This document shows positions 16,603-25,372 of a stretch of DNA of 31,668 nt, one piece after another. The position numbers and the translations under genes are program-made. Under the pieces are notes generated by a model, which did no database searches, was not told the DNA's origin, and worked only from the letters and a program-made list of their open reading frames with translations. Each line of letters opens with the position of its first letter. Position 1 is the stretch's first letter. This stretch comes from an uncultured Muribaculaceae bacterium (GTDB lineage: Bacteria; Bacteroidota; Bacteroidia; Bacteroidales; Muribaculaceae), in NCBI GenBank assembly GCA_934590135.1, contig CAKTOT010000016.1, positions 1 through 31,668 on the forward strand, given 5' to 3'.

Positions 16603-17865
16603 TTAGGGCCTTAGCAACCATTTCCATAAAGGAACCAGCTCTATACGTAAACCGTCTTTTTCAATAATGCCCTCTTCGTCCATCGTTACAACTATCAATT
16701 TTTTGAGCTGTTGCGCGGAAGATAGCTTTATCAGACCATCAGTTTCACGCTTAAATGTCTCAGTATCAGCCATAGAATAGGACACTTGCACTGCCAACTC
16801 CTCTTCAGGAACTACAAAATCCACTTCTACATTCCTGCTGTTCCAAAAATAACATCTATCGCCATATTTGCGTCTAAGTGTTATCGCCACAATATTTTCG
16901 AGCAAAGAAGTGTTGGCATCAACAAGAAAGAGGTGAAGCAGACCATTATCCGTAAAATAGTATTTACGGTTCGATTCCTTGTCTTGTAACTTGCCATACA
17001 GATTCTCGTAGGGTAGTATAAGCCAAGTTTCAGACATATATTCCACATAATCTATAGCTGCATCTGTACTAAGTTTTTTGCCTGTGCTACTGACAATGCC
17101 GGCTATTCTGTTATATGAAAGGGGCTGCTTTACGCTCTCTGCCATTTTGCGTATCATCACACGCAATGCGTAATCGTTTCGTATCCTATATCTTGCCACT
17201 AAGTCACCAAAGAATATTTTGCTGAACAGATTGCTCATCCATGAACGAGGCTCTTTCATGCCAACAGTTTCAGGCAAACCGCCATGTTGAAAATACGTAT
17301 TCGCCAACTTCACAATCTGTTTTTTCGATGTGAACATTGCATTCTTTTCGTGTATATCAATACCGCCGGCATTCAAATACTCTTGGAAGGAATAAGGATA
17401 TACTTCATGTATCATATATCTGCCGCCAAGCGTAGTTGCAATTTCACTACTCAACATTTTCGCATTGCTGCCGGTGATGTATACTTGATACTTCTGATCA
17501 GCCAACCTACGAGCAAACTTTTCCCATCTATCCACTAATTGTATCTCATCCAAAAAGAATATGGGACGATAATCATACATCTCCTCATAGCATGTTTTTA
17601 TCAAGTCAAGATCCTTGACTTCTAAGGAATCTATTCGGTCATCCTCAAAATTAAAATATAATATTTCCTCCTTCTTATGTCCCTGCTCTATCAATTGTGC
17701 AATGCGTTGGAACATCAAGTATGATTTCCCGGCATGCCTCAATCCGACAAACACATAATTAAGTTCGTCCACAAGTTCTACGTCACGAGGAATGAGCTCT
17801 ATTTGTGAGACATAAGCTTGATATTCCGAGATAAGCAATTTTATCAGATCCTTTGTCATATACAA
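16603..17865 (-). CDS. AAA-family ATPase with DUF4143 domain
   Basis: A 420-residue protein with an AAA_14 ATPase domain: Walker A GLRHAGKS at 41-48, Walker B FFLDEIQ at 103-109, and a sensor stretch ITGSNAKML at about 130-138. The C-terminal part is DUF4143, with YFWNSRNVEVDFVV followed by a VQVSYS strand, resembling a degenerate PD-(D/E)xK nuclease fold. Such proteins are abundant in Bacteroidota and archaea; their function is unknown, with a suspected link to defence or mobile DNA. A start two residues later (17859) is equally possible. Base composition is AT-richer than the parE operon. Upstream are a -7 box (17891-17898) and two palindromes. It lies alone, 142 bp upstream of parE. Confidence 0.85.
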   Translation of the reverse strand: MYMTKDLIKLLISEYQAYVSQIELIPRDVELVDELNYVFVGLRHAGKSYLMFQRIAQLIEQGHKKEEILYFNFEDDRIDSLEVKDLDLIKTCYEEMYDYRPIFFLDEIQLVDRWEKFARRLADQKYQVYITGSNAKMLSSEIATTLGGRYMIHEVYPYSFQEYLNAGGIDIHEKNAMFTSKKQIVKLANTYFQHGGLPETVGMKEPRSWMSNLFSKIFFGDLVARYRIRNDYALRVMIRKMAESVKQPLSYNRIAGIVSSTGKKLSTDAAIDYVEYMSETWLILPYENLYGKLQDKESNRKYYFTDNGLLHLFLVDANTSLLENIVAITLRRKYGDRCYFWNSRNVEVDFVVPEEELAVQVSYSMADTETFKRETDGLIKLSSAQQLKKLIVVTMDEEGIIEKDGLRIELVPLWKWLLRP

Positions 17866-17890
17866 TTCTTGCTAATACTAAATAGTATTG

Positions 17891-17898
17891 CAAAGATA
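17891..17898 (-). promoter_or_regulatory. Candidate -7 element of the DUF4143 ATPase gene
   Basis: TATCTTTG on the minus strand matches TAnnTTTG, 26 bp upstream of the start codon. The 24-bp palindrome at 17903-17926 begins 4 bp further upstream, where the spacer and -33 box would lie. Confidence 0.55.
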
Positions 17899-17902
17899 GA
17901 CA

Positions 17903-17955
17903 TTTTATCGTTTATAAACGATAAAAACAATAAAAAATATCGTATATAGACGATA
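17903..17955. promoter_or_regulatory. Two operator-like palindromes upstream of the DUF4143 ATPase
   Basis: A perfect 24-bp palindrome (core ATCGTTTATAAACGAT, 17903-17926) and an imperfect 18-bp relative (core ATCGTATATAGACGAT, 17938-17955) are centred 32 bp apart, about three helical turns. A third small inverted repeat, AATACT-aaat-AGTATT, lies at 17874-17889. The position over the promoter suggests repressor sites. Confidence 0.55.
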
Positions 17956-18414
17956 AATAAGCCGAATTGTGTTTGTCGGAGGATTTTTATAAAGCCAATA
18001 ATGGGCAATGTCAAAATGGTAAAAATAGTAAGGGTACTATACATTGCTCCCGCACAGTAGGGTGGTAATGTGATGGGTTCAAGTATCTTATGTGATAATA
18101 CCTACAGTCGCTGCGGACGCAATATATTGCGTCTCTACAATTATTCAGCATTACAAAACGCCATCATTCCCGGAAAGCGTTGACAGAGCTGGGCGTGATC
18201 AACTAATCAGGGTTATACTGTCAGGGACGGTTCTCTATTTCTATTTACAAGATATTTTTGGTTGGCTGATTCGATTTACAGACTCTACTCGGTAAACTGT
18301 TTTGTCATGCAAAAAAACAGCCTCGTGTGACACGGCGTCATAACAGCCTAATAAGGTTGGTACAACTATTCCCAAGTGTCACAGCCGTGCGTCAGGCGAA
18401 CATATTGCCGTCGC
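17956..18414. other. Intergenic region without a gene
   Basis: No coding frame with protein-like character is seen between the ATPase promoter and the LRR gene. It contains the palindrome at 18116-18133, and near the LRR stop a set of related words (TGTGACAC at 18326-18333, GTGTCACA at 18376-18383) that form a weak inverted repeat without T-run. Confidence 0.5.
18116..18133. repeat. Perfect 18-bp palindrome
   Basis: GACGCAATATATTGCGTC followed by TCTACA. Palindromes of this kind (GACGCAAT...ATTGCGTCTCTAC) look familiar from dispersed repeats in Bacteroidota intergenic DNA, but only one copy is seen in this window. Confidence 0.5.
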
Positions 18415-21400
18415 TTACTTTTTGGTTTTCATCGCCTCATACTCTTCGATGGAGATGATGTTGGTAAAATCTCGCCATACGTATGCTTTCTTGTACTTGT
18501 CTATAGACTTTTTAGGCACTACGATAAGGAATTCAGAGCCGGAAAAGCCTCTTAGGCCATATTGAAACGAATAAAGCCAATAATCGCTCTCTTTTCCGCA
18601 TTTTGGCGGCTTTTCTGAAAGACATATTATCGTCTTCAGAGTCTCCTTGCAATCATAGAAGGCGTCCTCATGTATGAATGCTACATTCTTTGGTATGATT
18701 ATCGAAGTTATGTCGCAGCCCAAGAAGGCAGCCTCGCAGATACTTGTCACAGTGTCCGGGATGACGGTATTTTTGCATCCCAATATCAGTGAATTGGTTT
18801 CTGTTTCGATGACGGCATTGCACCAGTCACGGCTGTCATATCTTGGATTGGCGGGGTCTACGCTGATGCTCTCTATGTCACTATGAGTGCGGGAATAATA
18901 ATCCGGGCCGTTGCATATTTCGATATTAGTTATGCTGTCATGTATCGTCAGTTGGGACAGACAACTACCGCTTAAAGCATATTTGTGTATCTTCGTCACG
19001 CTTCCCGGTATCTTGGTGCTCTTGCAGCAGGCTATCAGCGTGTTGGTCTCGGTTTCGATAATTGCGTTACATCCTTCTCGGCTGTCATATTTGGGGTTGC
19101 CCGGCTCAACGCAAATATGCTCTAAATTGTAGCAACAGGCGAGAGCATATGCTCCAATGTCCGTTACACTTGCAGGTATCGTAATCGAAGTCAAGCCTGT
19201 GCGGCCATAGAAAGCATAGTCACCTATCTTTGTAACGCTGTTAGGTATAATAGTTTTACCGCCCCCAAAGACAAGCGTATTAGTTCTTGTTTCGATGATT
19301 GCATTGCACCCGCCACGACTGTCGTACTCTTTGTTGCCGGGGGCAATTTCGATATGTTCCAAGCCGGCGCAGTCTTGGAAACGATTAATAGGATTCAGAT
19401 ACTCTACATCTTTAGGTATTGTCACAGACTTCAGACCAGAACAGCCGCCAAATGCGCAATAGTCTATTTTGGTCACTCCATCCGGTATCGACACAGACGT
19501 CAGTCCGGAGCATTCTTCGAAAGCACGAGACCCGATGCTGTTTATTCCGCGACATAACGTCACGGATGTCAGCCCTACGCAATTGATAAAGGCGTGTTCG
19601 CCGATGTCTTTAACACTGCCCGGAATTGTTATAGATGTTAGACTTCGACAGTCGGCAAAGGCTTCCTTTTCGATAGCGCTTAAATCATCAGCAAAAGACA
19701 CTGTAGTCAAGCTGCGGCATCCCTTGAATATGCCTTCTTTTAAGCTCTTTGCTCCGGTTGGTATAGTTATTGAAGGCAGGCTGCTACAGCCGTCAAAAGC
19801 ATGTCTCCCGATAGATGTTACACTGTCCGGTATGATTATGGATGTGATGTTTTCGCAGCGAAAGAATGCGTAATCCCCTATGCTTTCCACACCGGCGGAA
19901 ATTACGACAGATTTTATGGTCATGTCCTTGCCGTTTTTGCACCATGGCGCCAACTTGTTTTTCTGATAACCATAGTCTTGCATCTCACCTGCGCCGGTAA
20001 TGGCGAGGACGCCGTTGTTGTCAATTTTCCACTTTATGACTTTTTTCGACCCCAACGTATTCTCCTCTGTCTCGATGTCAAGGAATTTGATATTTGCAAA
20101 ATCTCGCCATCCTCGGACTGATCCATATTTTCGTAAAGAGCGCCGAGGAATGACCAGTATGCATTTGTCTTGTATCGTGTCATCCGAATCCGAATCGCTC
20201 GTAAAGGCACATTGTCCATCTTCGTCTGCAATCATTTTGGGCGGTTCGGGTGCATAGCATGTAATTGTTTTGATGCTTTTGCAATTACAAAACGAGCCGC
20301 GCTCAATGCTCGGGATGCCTATGCCCATAGTTACGGTTTCCAGCTCTTTACAGTCGGAAAAAGCTTTATACCCTATAGCCGTTATTCCGTTGCCTATTGT
20401 CAACGATTTCAGCCCAAGACAATCGGCGAAAGTATGTCCACCTATGTCTGTCACGCTATCCGGTATGATTAGTTCAATCAAGCCATGACATCCTTCGAAA
20501 GCACTACAGCCAATAATTCTAAGGCCTCGGCCTAATGAGATAGATTTCAACCCGAGGCAGCCACAAAATGCACCATCGCCTAATTCCGTAACGCTATCCG
20601 GTATTGTTATGGAAGTCAGATTGGTGCATGCCTTAAAGGCAGAGTTACATATTTCAGTCACTCCATCCGGTATTGTTATTGATGTTAGGCCGGTACAGCC
20701 TCGAAATGCGTTTTCCCCGATTTTCGTTACACTGTCAGGTATAACGGTTCTCTGGCAACCTAAGAGCAAAGTGTTGGTTTTTGTCTCGATAAGCCCGTTA
20801 CAGGCATCGCGACTATCATACATAGGATTGCCATCAGCTACAGTTATTTGCTCTAAATTGTTATTTTCGAGGAAGAATGCGTTTTTTCCTATTTCAGTCA
20901 CCCAATCGGGTATGGTTATTGACGTTAGGCCGGTGCAGCCATAGAAGGCACAACTGCCGATTCTCGTTACATCCTTCGGTATGACGGATGTCCGACATCC
21001 GACTACGAGAGTGTTCGTGCTCGTTTCGATTATTGCATTACAGTCGCCACGGCTATCGTAAGCAGTGTTGCCCTGCACAACTTTTATCAATTCCAAGTTG
21101 CCGCAATTTATAAAGGCCCCGGACTCTATTTTCGTTACACCTTTGCCTATCGTTACTTCTCTTAGATTGCTGCATTCCTCAAATGCATGTCCAGCTATGA
21201 TTGTAACGCTATCCGGTATCGTTACTGATGTCAACGCACTACAACCTTTAAAGGCTTCCCTGTAAATAACTGTCACGGAATTAGGTATCACTACGGATTT
21301 CAAACCGCTACAACCCTTGAATACTCCTGCGTCTATTCCTGTGACGCCGTTTGGTATCTCTATGCTTGTAAGAGAGGAACACCCATTAAAGGCGTTATGT

Positions 21401-22638
21401 TCGATATGCGTGACACTATTGGGTATAGTCAGCGCGCGCAGATTACAACATTCATAAAAGGCTCTGTCACCGATGTGTTTCAAATTTTTGCCCAAAGACA
21501 CAGATGTTAGATTTGTGCACTGGAAAAACACACCCATATTTATCTTTGTCACGCTATCCGGAAGCGTTACGGATGTCAAGTTTTCACAACGAGCAAACGC
21601 TCGGCGTCCAATTTCTGCAATATTTTCGGGTAATGTTATGGAGGATAAATAGTCGCAGTCTGCGAAGGCGTCATCCCCGATGCTCGTTACGCTATCAGGA
21701 ATTATGGTATTCTTGCATGCAGCGATTAATGTGTCCGTCCGTGTTTCTATAATGGCGTTGCAATCATCGCGGCTATCATATATAGGATTGTTTTGATCAA
21801 CTATTATCCGTTCCAAGCTGGTGCATTCTGTGAAAGGGCTGCCGTTACCATTGTTTCTATACATATATGTTACGCTGTCTGGAATAAATATAGACTTTAA
21901 GCTTTTGCACCCGCAGAAGGCGTCATCTTCTATTCTTTTTACGCTATTAGGTATGGTTATGGACAACAGATTGTGACAATGCCAAAATGCGTCACTCCTT
22001 ATCGTTGTTATTGTATCGGGTATTGTCACTGACGTCAGGTCGGTGCAATTGCTAAAAGCCGACCATTTTATTTCCGTAACGCCTGTTGGAATTATTATAG
22101 ACCTCAAGCTACTACAGCCGTTACAAATATTATCCTCTATGATTTTTAGACTTTTTGAAAGCACCAAGGTGGTCAAGGCTGTGCAATCGGCAAATGCATA
22201 CGGGCAAATTTCTGTGACGCTATCCGGTATGACTATTGTATCCAATCCTGTGCATCCCCGAAAGGCACATGTACCGATTACTTTTACGCCGTAAGCTATG
22301 TTTATTGATGTCAATCCGCTACAATTACCGAACGCTTCATATCCGATGGCTTCAACGCTGTCCGGTATGTTTATCGAAGTCAGTCCGTTACAACCCCCAA
22401 AGGCATAGGTGCCGATGCGTGTCACACCTTGAGCTATTTTTACCTCACTGAAATGAAATTTACTGCTTTTCCGATTCCATGGCGCTCGACCGGGACTGAC
22501 ATCGTCATAGTCGTCCATCGGGCCGGTGCCGGTGATGGTCAGTACATCGTTTTCGAGTGTCCAGGTGAGGTTGTCTCCGCATTTGCCTGACAATAGTTCG
22601 CTCACAGTTTTGTTTTTATCGGCTTTTTTTGCTGCCAT
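18415..22638 (-). CDS. Giant BspA-like leucine-rich-repeat protein (1407 residues)
   Basis: The protein is built almost wholly of 23-residue LRR_5/TpLRR repeats with the core IPDSVTxIGxxAFxGC, roughly forty in number. It has two modules. Each starts with a header of the type LTWTLENDVLTITGTGPMDDY (residues about 23-45) or IKWKIDNNGVLAITGAGEMQDY (from about 865) and ends with a V(I)P(R/K)(R/K)S(L/I)-(x)n-WRDFxNI segment. Six inserts of the type YDSRxxCNAIIET break the repeat rhythm. BspA-like proteins are usually surface adhesins, but this one starts MAAKKADKNKTVSELL, with no signal peptide, and lacks a recognisable C-terminal sorting domain. An intracellular scaffold or a non-standard export route are both open. 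No promoter was recognised; no operon partner. Confidence 0.88.
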   Translation of the reverse strand: MAAKKADKNKTVSELLSGKCGDNLTWTLENDVLTITGTGPMDDYDDVSPGRAPWNRKSSKFHFSEVKIAQGVTRIGTYAFGGCNGLTSINIPDSVEAIGYEAFGNCSGLTSINIAYGVKVIGTCAFRGCTGLDTIVIPDSVTEICPYAFADCTALTTLVLSKSLKIIEDNICNGCSSLRSIIIPTGVTEIKWSAFSNCTDLTSVTIPDTITTIRSDAFWHCHNLLSITIPNSVKRIEDDAFCGCKSLKSIFIPDSVTYMYRNNGNGSPFTECTSLERIIVDQNNPIYDSRDDCNAIIETRTDTLIAACKNTIIPDSVTSIGDDAFADCDYLSSITLPENIAEIGRRAFARCENLTSVTLPDSVTKINMGVFFQCTNLTSVSLGKNLKHIGDRAFYECCNLRALTIPNSVTHIEHNAFNGCSSLTSIEIPNGVTGIDAGVFKGCSGLKSVVIPNSVTVIYREAFKGCSALTSVTIPDSVTIIAGHAFEECSNLREVTIGKGVTKIESGAFINCGNLELIKVVQGNTAYDSRGDCNAIIETSTNTLVVGCRTSVIPKDVTRIGSCAFYGCTGLTSITIPDWVTEIGKNAFFLENNNLEQITVADGNPMYDSRDACNGLIETKTNTLLLGCQRTVIPDSVTKIGENAFRGCTGLTSITIPDGVTEICNSAFKACTNLTSITIPDSVTELGDGAFCGCLGLKSISLGRGLRIIGCSAFEGCHGLIELIIPDSVTDIGGHTFADCLGLKSLTIGNGITAIGYKAFSDCKELETVTMGIGIPSIERGSFCNCKSIKTITCYAPEPPKMIADEDGQCAFTSDSDSDDTIQDKCILVIPRRSLRKYGSVRGWRDFANIKFLDIETEENTLGSKKVIKWKIDNNGVLAITGAGEMQDYGYQKNKLAPWCKNGKDMTIKSVVISAGVESIGDYAFFRCENITSIIIPDSVTSIGRHAFDGCSSLPSITIPTGAKSLKEGIFKGCRSLTTVSFADDLSAIEKEAFADCRSLTSITIPGSVKDIGEHAFINCVGLTSVTLCRGINSIGSRAFEECSGLTSVSIPDGVTKIDYCAFGGCSGLKSVTIPKDVEYLNPINRFQDCAGLEHIEIAPGNKEYDSRGGCNAIIETRTNTLVFGGGKTIIPNSVTKIGDYAFYGRTGLTSITIPASVTDIGAYALACCYNLEHICVEPGNPKYDSREGCNAIIETETNTLIACCKSTKIPGSVTKIHKYALSGSCLSQLTIHDSITNIEICNGPDYYSRTHSDIESISVDPANPRYDSRDWCNAVIETETNSLILGCKNTVIPDTVTSICEAAFLGCDITSIIIPKNVAFIHEDAFYDCKETLKTIICLSEKPPKCGKESDYWLYSFQYGLRGFSGSEFLIVVPKKSIDKYKKAYVWRDFTNIISIEEYEAMKTKK

Positions 22639-22836
22639 GGGTTTTTCTGATAGGTATAGGCGTCCTCACGCGCTTGACGAAGAGACCAAAGGACAAGGGA
22701 GTGAATAATGGATGTATACTTGGATGCGATGGTGACGGCCGAGAAGTGATGGATGATTTGTTGTTATCCTATGTGGATAGATGCCGCCGATGCATACGTC
22801 GGTACACAATAAAAGCGAGGGCTCTTTACTTGTTGC

Positions 22837-23203
22837 TCATACCATAGTCTCGGCGTCTAAGCAAAGTCCGCCTCGCATACGGAAGAGCAACACATCGAAA
22901 AACCTCGCAGCTAAAGCAATATCGTCAACTTCGGCGTAATATATGCCGATGTCAAAGACGGTATTACAAGTCCACAAGCGTTCTGTCGTTGCTATCCTTG
23001 ACAGCGATAATGGAAAATTTGTCAGATTTCGGAACGTCAAGAATAAGCGTCAAGTATACGCTTTTTGATAAAATGTCTTGTATGTCGTGTCGCAATGTGC
23101 GGCATCGCATACGGTGTCGTCCGCTCTCCGTCCTCCTACGAGGCTTCGATTCGTCTTGCAGACAACGCTTCCGCAAAGTAAGCCCTTTTTCTTGACCCGA
23201 CAA
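22837..23203 (-). pseudogene. Possible frameshifted remnant of unknown gene
   Basis: Two minus-strand frames read protein-like across a break near 22965-22980: first SKSVYLTLILDVPKSDKF and IIAVKDSNDRTLVDL then stop, and in the next frame CNTVFDIGIYYAEVDDIALAARFFDVLLFRMRGG shortened here to its key words VFDIGIYYAEVDD and ALAARFFDVL. Joined by a frameshift they would give about 110 residues. I recognise no family; chance frames remain possible. Confidence 0.2.
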
Positions 23204-23229
23204 AATTTTTTTGGGAAAATTTTGCGGGT
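23195..23229. repeat. AT-rich inverted repeat
   Basis: ACCCG-a-CAAAATTTT and AAAATTTTG-CGGGT pair over 14 bases with one bulge and a six-base loop. It lacks a flanking T-run on either strand, so it is not scored as a terminator. Confidence 0.6.
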
Positions 23230-23343
23230 TAAAAAACGGGCGTCAGGGCGCGTAGTGTCATCGCTATTATCCGCCGAGCAGGCGGTAATGGCTATAATAG
23301 CTATAACAGCTATATAGGCTATTATAGTGATGATGAAAGTGTG

Positions 23344-23490
23344 TCAAGCGATGTTGGCGCGGACTTGGTTGAGGAAGGTGCGCAGGGCGGCGGCATTGCC
23401 GGACTCGACGATGGCGGAGAGCTCGGCGAGTTTGGCGCGGATGGCGCGTAGCTGCTCGGGGGTGGGGGGGTGAAGAGGATTTCGGTGAGC
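23344..23490 (-). pseudogene. Distal copy of the tyrA 3' end (tail A)
   Basis: 147 bp matching the last 49 codons of tyrA (27403-27550), including the stop codon, but with several substitutions (two of them Asp to Asn) and a one-base deletion in the G-run at 23461-23470 that breaks the frame. It has no gene body attached. Its first 20 bp on the gene-body side (23471-23490) match tail B and not functional tyrA. It is best read as the displaced tyrA end at the far border of the hipBA insertion. Confidence 0.85.
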
Positions 23491-23662
23491 CATTATTTAT
23501 GGGCTTATTGTCCAAAGAAACAGACGCATCCATGGTAGTGAATGGCAAGTCCGGTATTCGGTTCAACACAATATACAGTTTAGTTGAGAGCCTTGGGAGG
23601 TGTGTCTCCGGCGATTATGTAATCTTCAGCAGTTCAATATATCATATAATAAATATTTTTAC

Positions 23663-23670
23663 TAACTTTG
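23663..23670 (+). promoter_or_regulatory. Candidate -7 element of hipBA, copy 1
   Basis: TAACTTTG matches TAnnTTTG, 23 bp upstream of the hipB ATG; the -33 box is not recognisable in the AT-rich sequence before it. An identical box is at 25693-25700 in copy 2. Confidence 0.5.
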
Positions 23671-23693
23671 CGGCATTAAAAGATATATTGAGT

Positions 23694-24014
23694 ATGGCAA
23701 AGAACACAATGGGTACCAAGTTGCCCCGGAAACTGGAGCAAAAGATGGCTGTCATGGGCGAGCAGATTAAGCTTGCTCGGTTGCGTCGTAATCTCTCAAT
23801 CGCTCAGGTTGCAGAACGTGCTACATGTTCGCCGCTGACAGTAAATCGCATTGAGAAAGGCGCCCCTACAGTCTCAATCGGCATATATGCTCGTGTCCTT
23901 TACGTTCTTCAACTTGATGAAGATCTCCTTCTAATTGCTAAAGAAGATACTCTCGGACGCAACTTGCAGGATTTAAGTCTTAAGCATCGCACCCGTGCCT
24001 CGAAAAAGGATTAA
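23694..24014 (+). CDS. hipB: HipB-like antitoxin, XRE-family regulator, copy 1
   Basis: A 106-residue helix-turn-helix protein; residues about 20-75 form the XRE fold (GEQIKLARLRRNLSIAQVA, then SPLTVNRIEKG). HipB-type antitoxins bind the toxin kinase and repress their own operon. The frame is open upstream to 23499, but I use the ATG at 23694 because the -7 box at 23663-23670 puts the transcript start just before it. The C-terminus is basic (HRTRASKKD). hipA begins 3 bp after the stop codon, so the two are co-translated. AT content is higher than in the tyrA operon. Confidence 0.85.
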   Translation: MAKNTMGTKLPRKLEQKMAVMGEQIKLARLRRNLSIAQVAERATCSPLTVNRIEKGAPTVSIGIYARVLYVLQLDEDLLLIAKEDTLGRNLQDLSLKHRTRASKKD

Positions 24015-24017
24015 GCT

Positions 24018-25268
24018 ATGCAGAAACTGTTTGTATATGCCGACTTTGATTGGCTTGATAAGCCTCTGTTGATTGGTGAATTATCGTGCGATTCGGTGCG
24101 CGGTAATGAAATATACGGTTTTTCCTTTGACAATGAATGGCTTGCAAAGTATGGAGATATATTTCTCAGTGATGATTTACAGAACTATACCGGGGCTCAA
24201 TACACACGCCCCGAGCGGGGCATATTCGCATGTTTCTCTGACGCTCTGCCCGACCGCTGGGGGCGCACATTGTTGAACAGACGGGAACAGATTGCTGCTG
24301 CCGATGAAAACAGAGCCGTACGACGCCTTACCTCTTTCGATTACCTTATTGGCATCGATGATATTTCGCGTATGGGTGGTTTTCGATTTGCCGATACTCG
24401 CGCAGGCAAATTCATCAATTGTGAGGCAAGTCTTCGTGTCCCGCCATTGGCAAATGTCAGAGAACTGATGCACGCTGCGCATGAGATTGAAGCCAGCGAG
24501 GAAAAACACCTGTTGCCCTCAAAAAAATGGCTGGTACAGCTATTGCATCCGGGGACATCACTTGGTGGAGCAAGGCCCAAAGCGTCTGTCATTGATGAGG
24601 ACGGAAGTCTGACTATAGCTAAATTCCCCTCTCGAAAAGATGATTACGATGTGGCACAATGGGAACACTTCTGTCATGTCATGGGTCGGAAAGCCGGGTT
24701 GAATGTTGCGGAAACACGCACGATTGACGGTGATAAGTATCATATTCTACTTTCAAAACGATTTGATCGGACGACTGATGGCAAACGAATACATTTCGCA
24801 TCTGCATTAACTCTACTCGGGCTGACCTATGGTGACAATCAAACCACAGGCTATGGCTATACAGACATCGTTGACTTCATTATTCAGCACGGCTGTAATG
24901 TTGAGCAGAATCTTGAAGAACTATATCGTCGGGTGGCATTCTACATCATTGTCGGAAATTCCGACGATCACTTCCGCAATCACGGTTTTCTTTTGACACG
25001 CAAAGGCTGGGAACTTTCACCGGCATACGATATCAATCCAACGCTCTCCGGCTCACAGAGCCTACTGATTAACCGCAATACAAGTGAATCCAACATTGAT
25101 ATACTATTGGAATCAGCCGGAGATTATATGCTGTCCTCAGCGAAAGCTCAAGGCATTATCGATAATGTAAGGGATGCAATGAAATCGTGGCGCAATGAAG
25201 CTCGGAAACAGGGCCTTCCACAGCGCGACATCGACATGTTTGCGCCGCGTTTTGACAAGTGGATTTGA
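24018..25268 (+). CDS. hipA: HipA-like serine/threonine kinase toxin, copy 1
   Basis: A 416-residue HipA-family kinase. The N-terminal part (about 1-110) corresponds to the HipA N-terminal domain with FSDALPDRWG. The Gly-rich loop GTSLGGARPK is at 179-188, ATP-binding Lys is in AKFPSRKDD near 202, the catalytic loop NSDDHFRNHGF is at 314-324 and the metal-binding Asp is in AYDIN at 336-340. All key residues look intact, so it should be active. HipA of E. coli phosphorylates glutamyl-tRNA synthetase and blocks translation; the target here is unknown. It follows hipB after 3 bp. After the stop come a small inverted repeat (25274-25299) and then a tyrA tail on the opposite strand. Confidence 0.92.
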   Translation: MQKLFVYADFDWLDKPLLIGELSCDSVRGNEIYGFSFDNEWLAKYGDIFLSDDLQNYTGAQYTRPERGIFACFSDALPDRWGRTLLNRREQIAAADENRAVRRLTSFDYLIGIDDISRMGGFRFADTRAGKFINCEASLRVPPLANVRELMHAAHEIEASEEKHLLPSKKWLVQLLHPGTSLGGARPKASVIDEDGSLTIAKFPSRKDDYDVAQWEHFCHVMGRKAGLNVAETRTIDGDKYHILLSKRFDRTTDGKRIHFASALTLLGLTYGDNQTTGYGYTDIVDFIIQHGCNVEQNLEELYRRVAFYIIVGNSDDHFRNHGFLLTRKGWELSPAYDINPTLSGSQSLLINRNTSESNIDILLESAGDYMLSSAKAQGIIDNVRDAMKSWRNEARKQGLPQRDIDMFAPRFDKWI

Positions 25269-25372
25269 AATAATTCGATTCGTCGGACGAGCAATCGAAC
25301 GGGTTGAAGTGTCTATTAACGCGTGGAATGATTTAATTCCGCTGTTTATCTGAGAATGTGCGGCGCTGTTGG

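Larger units (their letters stand above)
22639..23343. other. About 700 bp without a convincing gene
   Basis: Upstream of the LRR gene no long frame is present. A possible frameshifted remnant lies at 22837-23203 (minus) and a long AT-rich inverted repeat at 23195-23229. At 23292-23327 CTATAATAG and CTATTATAG form another inverted repeat just past the distal tyrA tail, which may be the native end of the tyrA transcript. Confidence 0.5.

Noticed and set aside
17856..18044. Hydrophobic 62-residue minus-strand frame overlapping the ATPase start
   Set aside because: It covers the palindromes and promoter of the ATPase gene in AT-rich DNA; the hydrophobic look comes from base composition.
18415..22638. 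Many short plus-strand frames antisense to the LRR gene
   Set aside because: They repeat with the LRR period and encode no independent motif.
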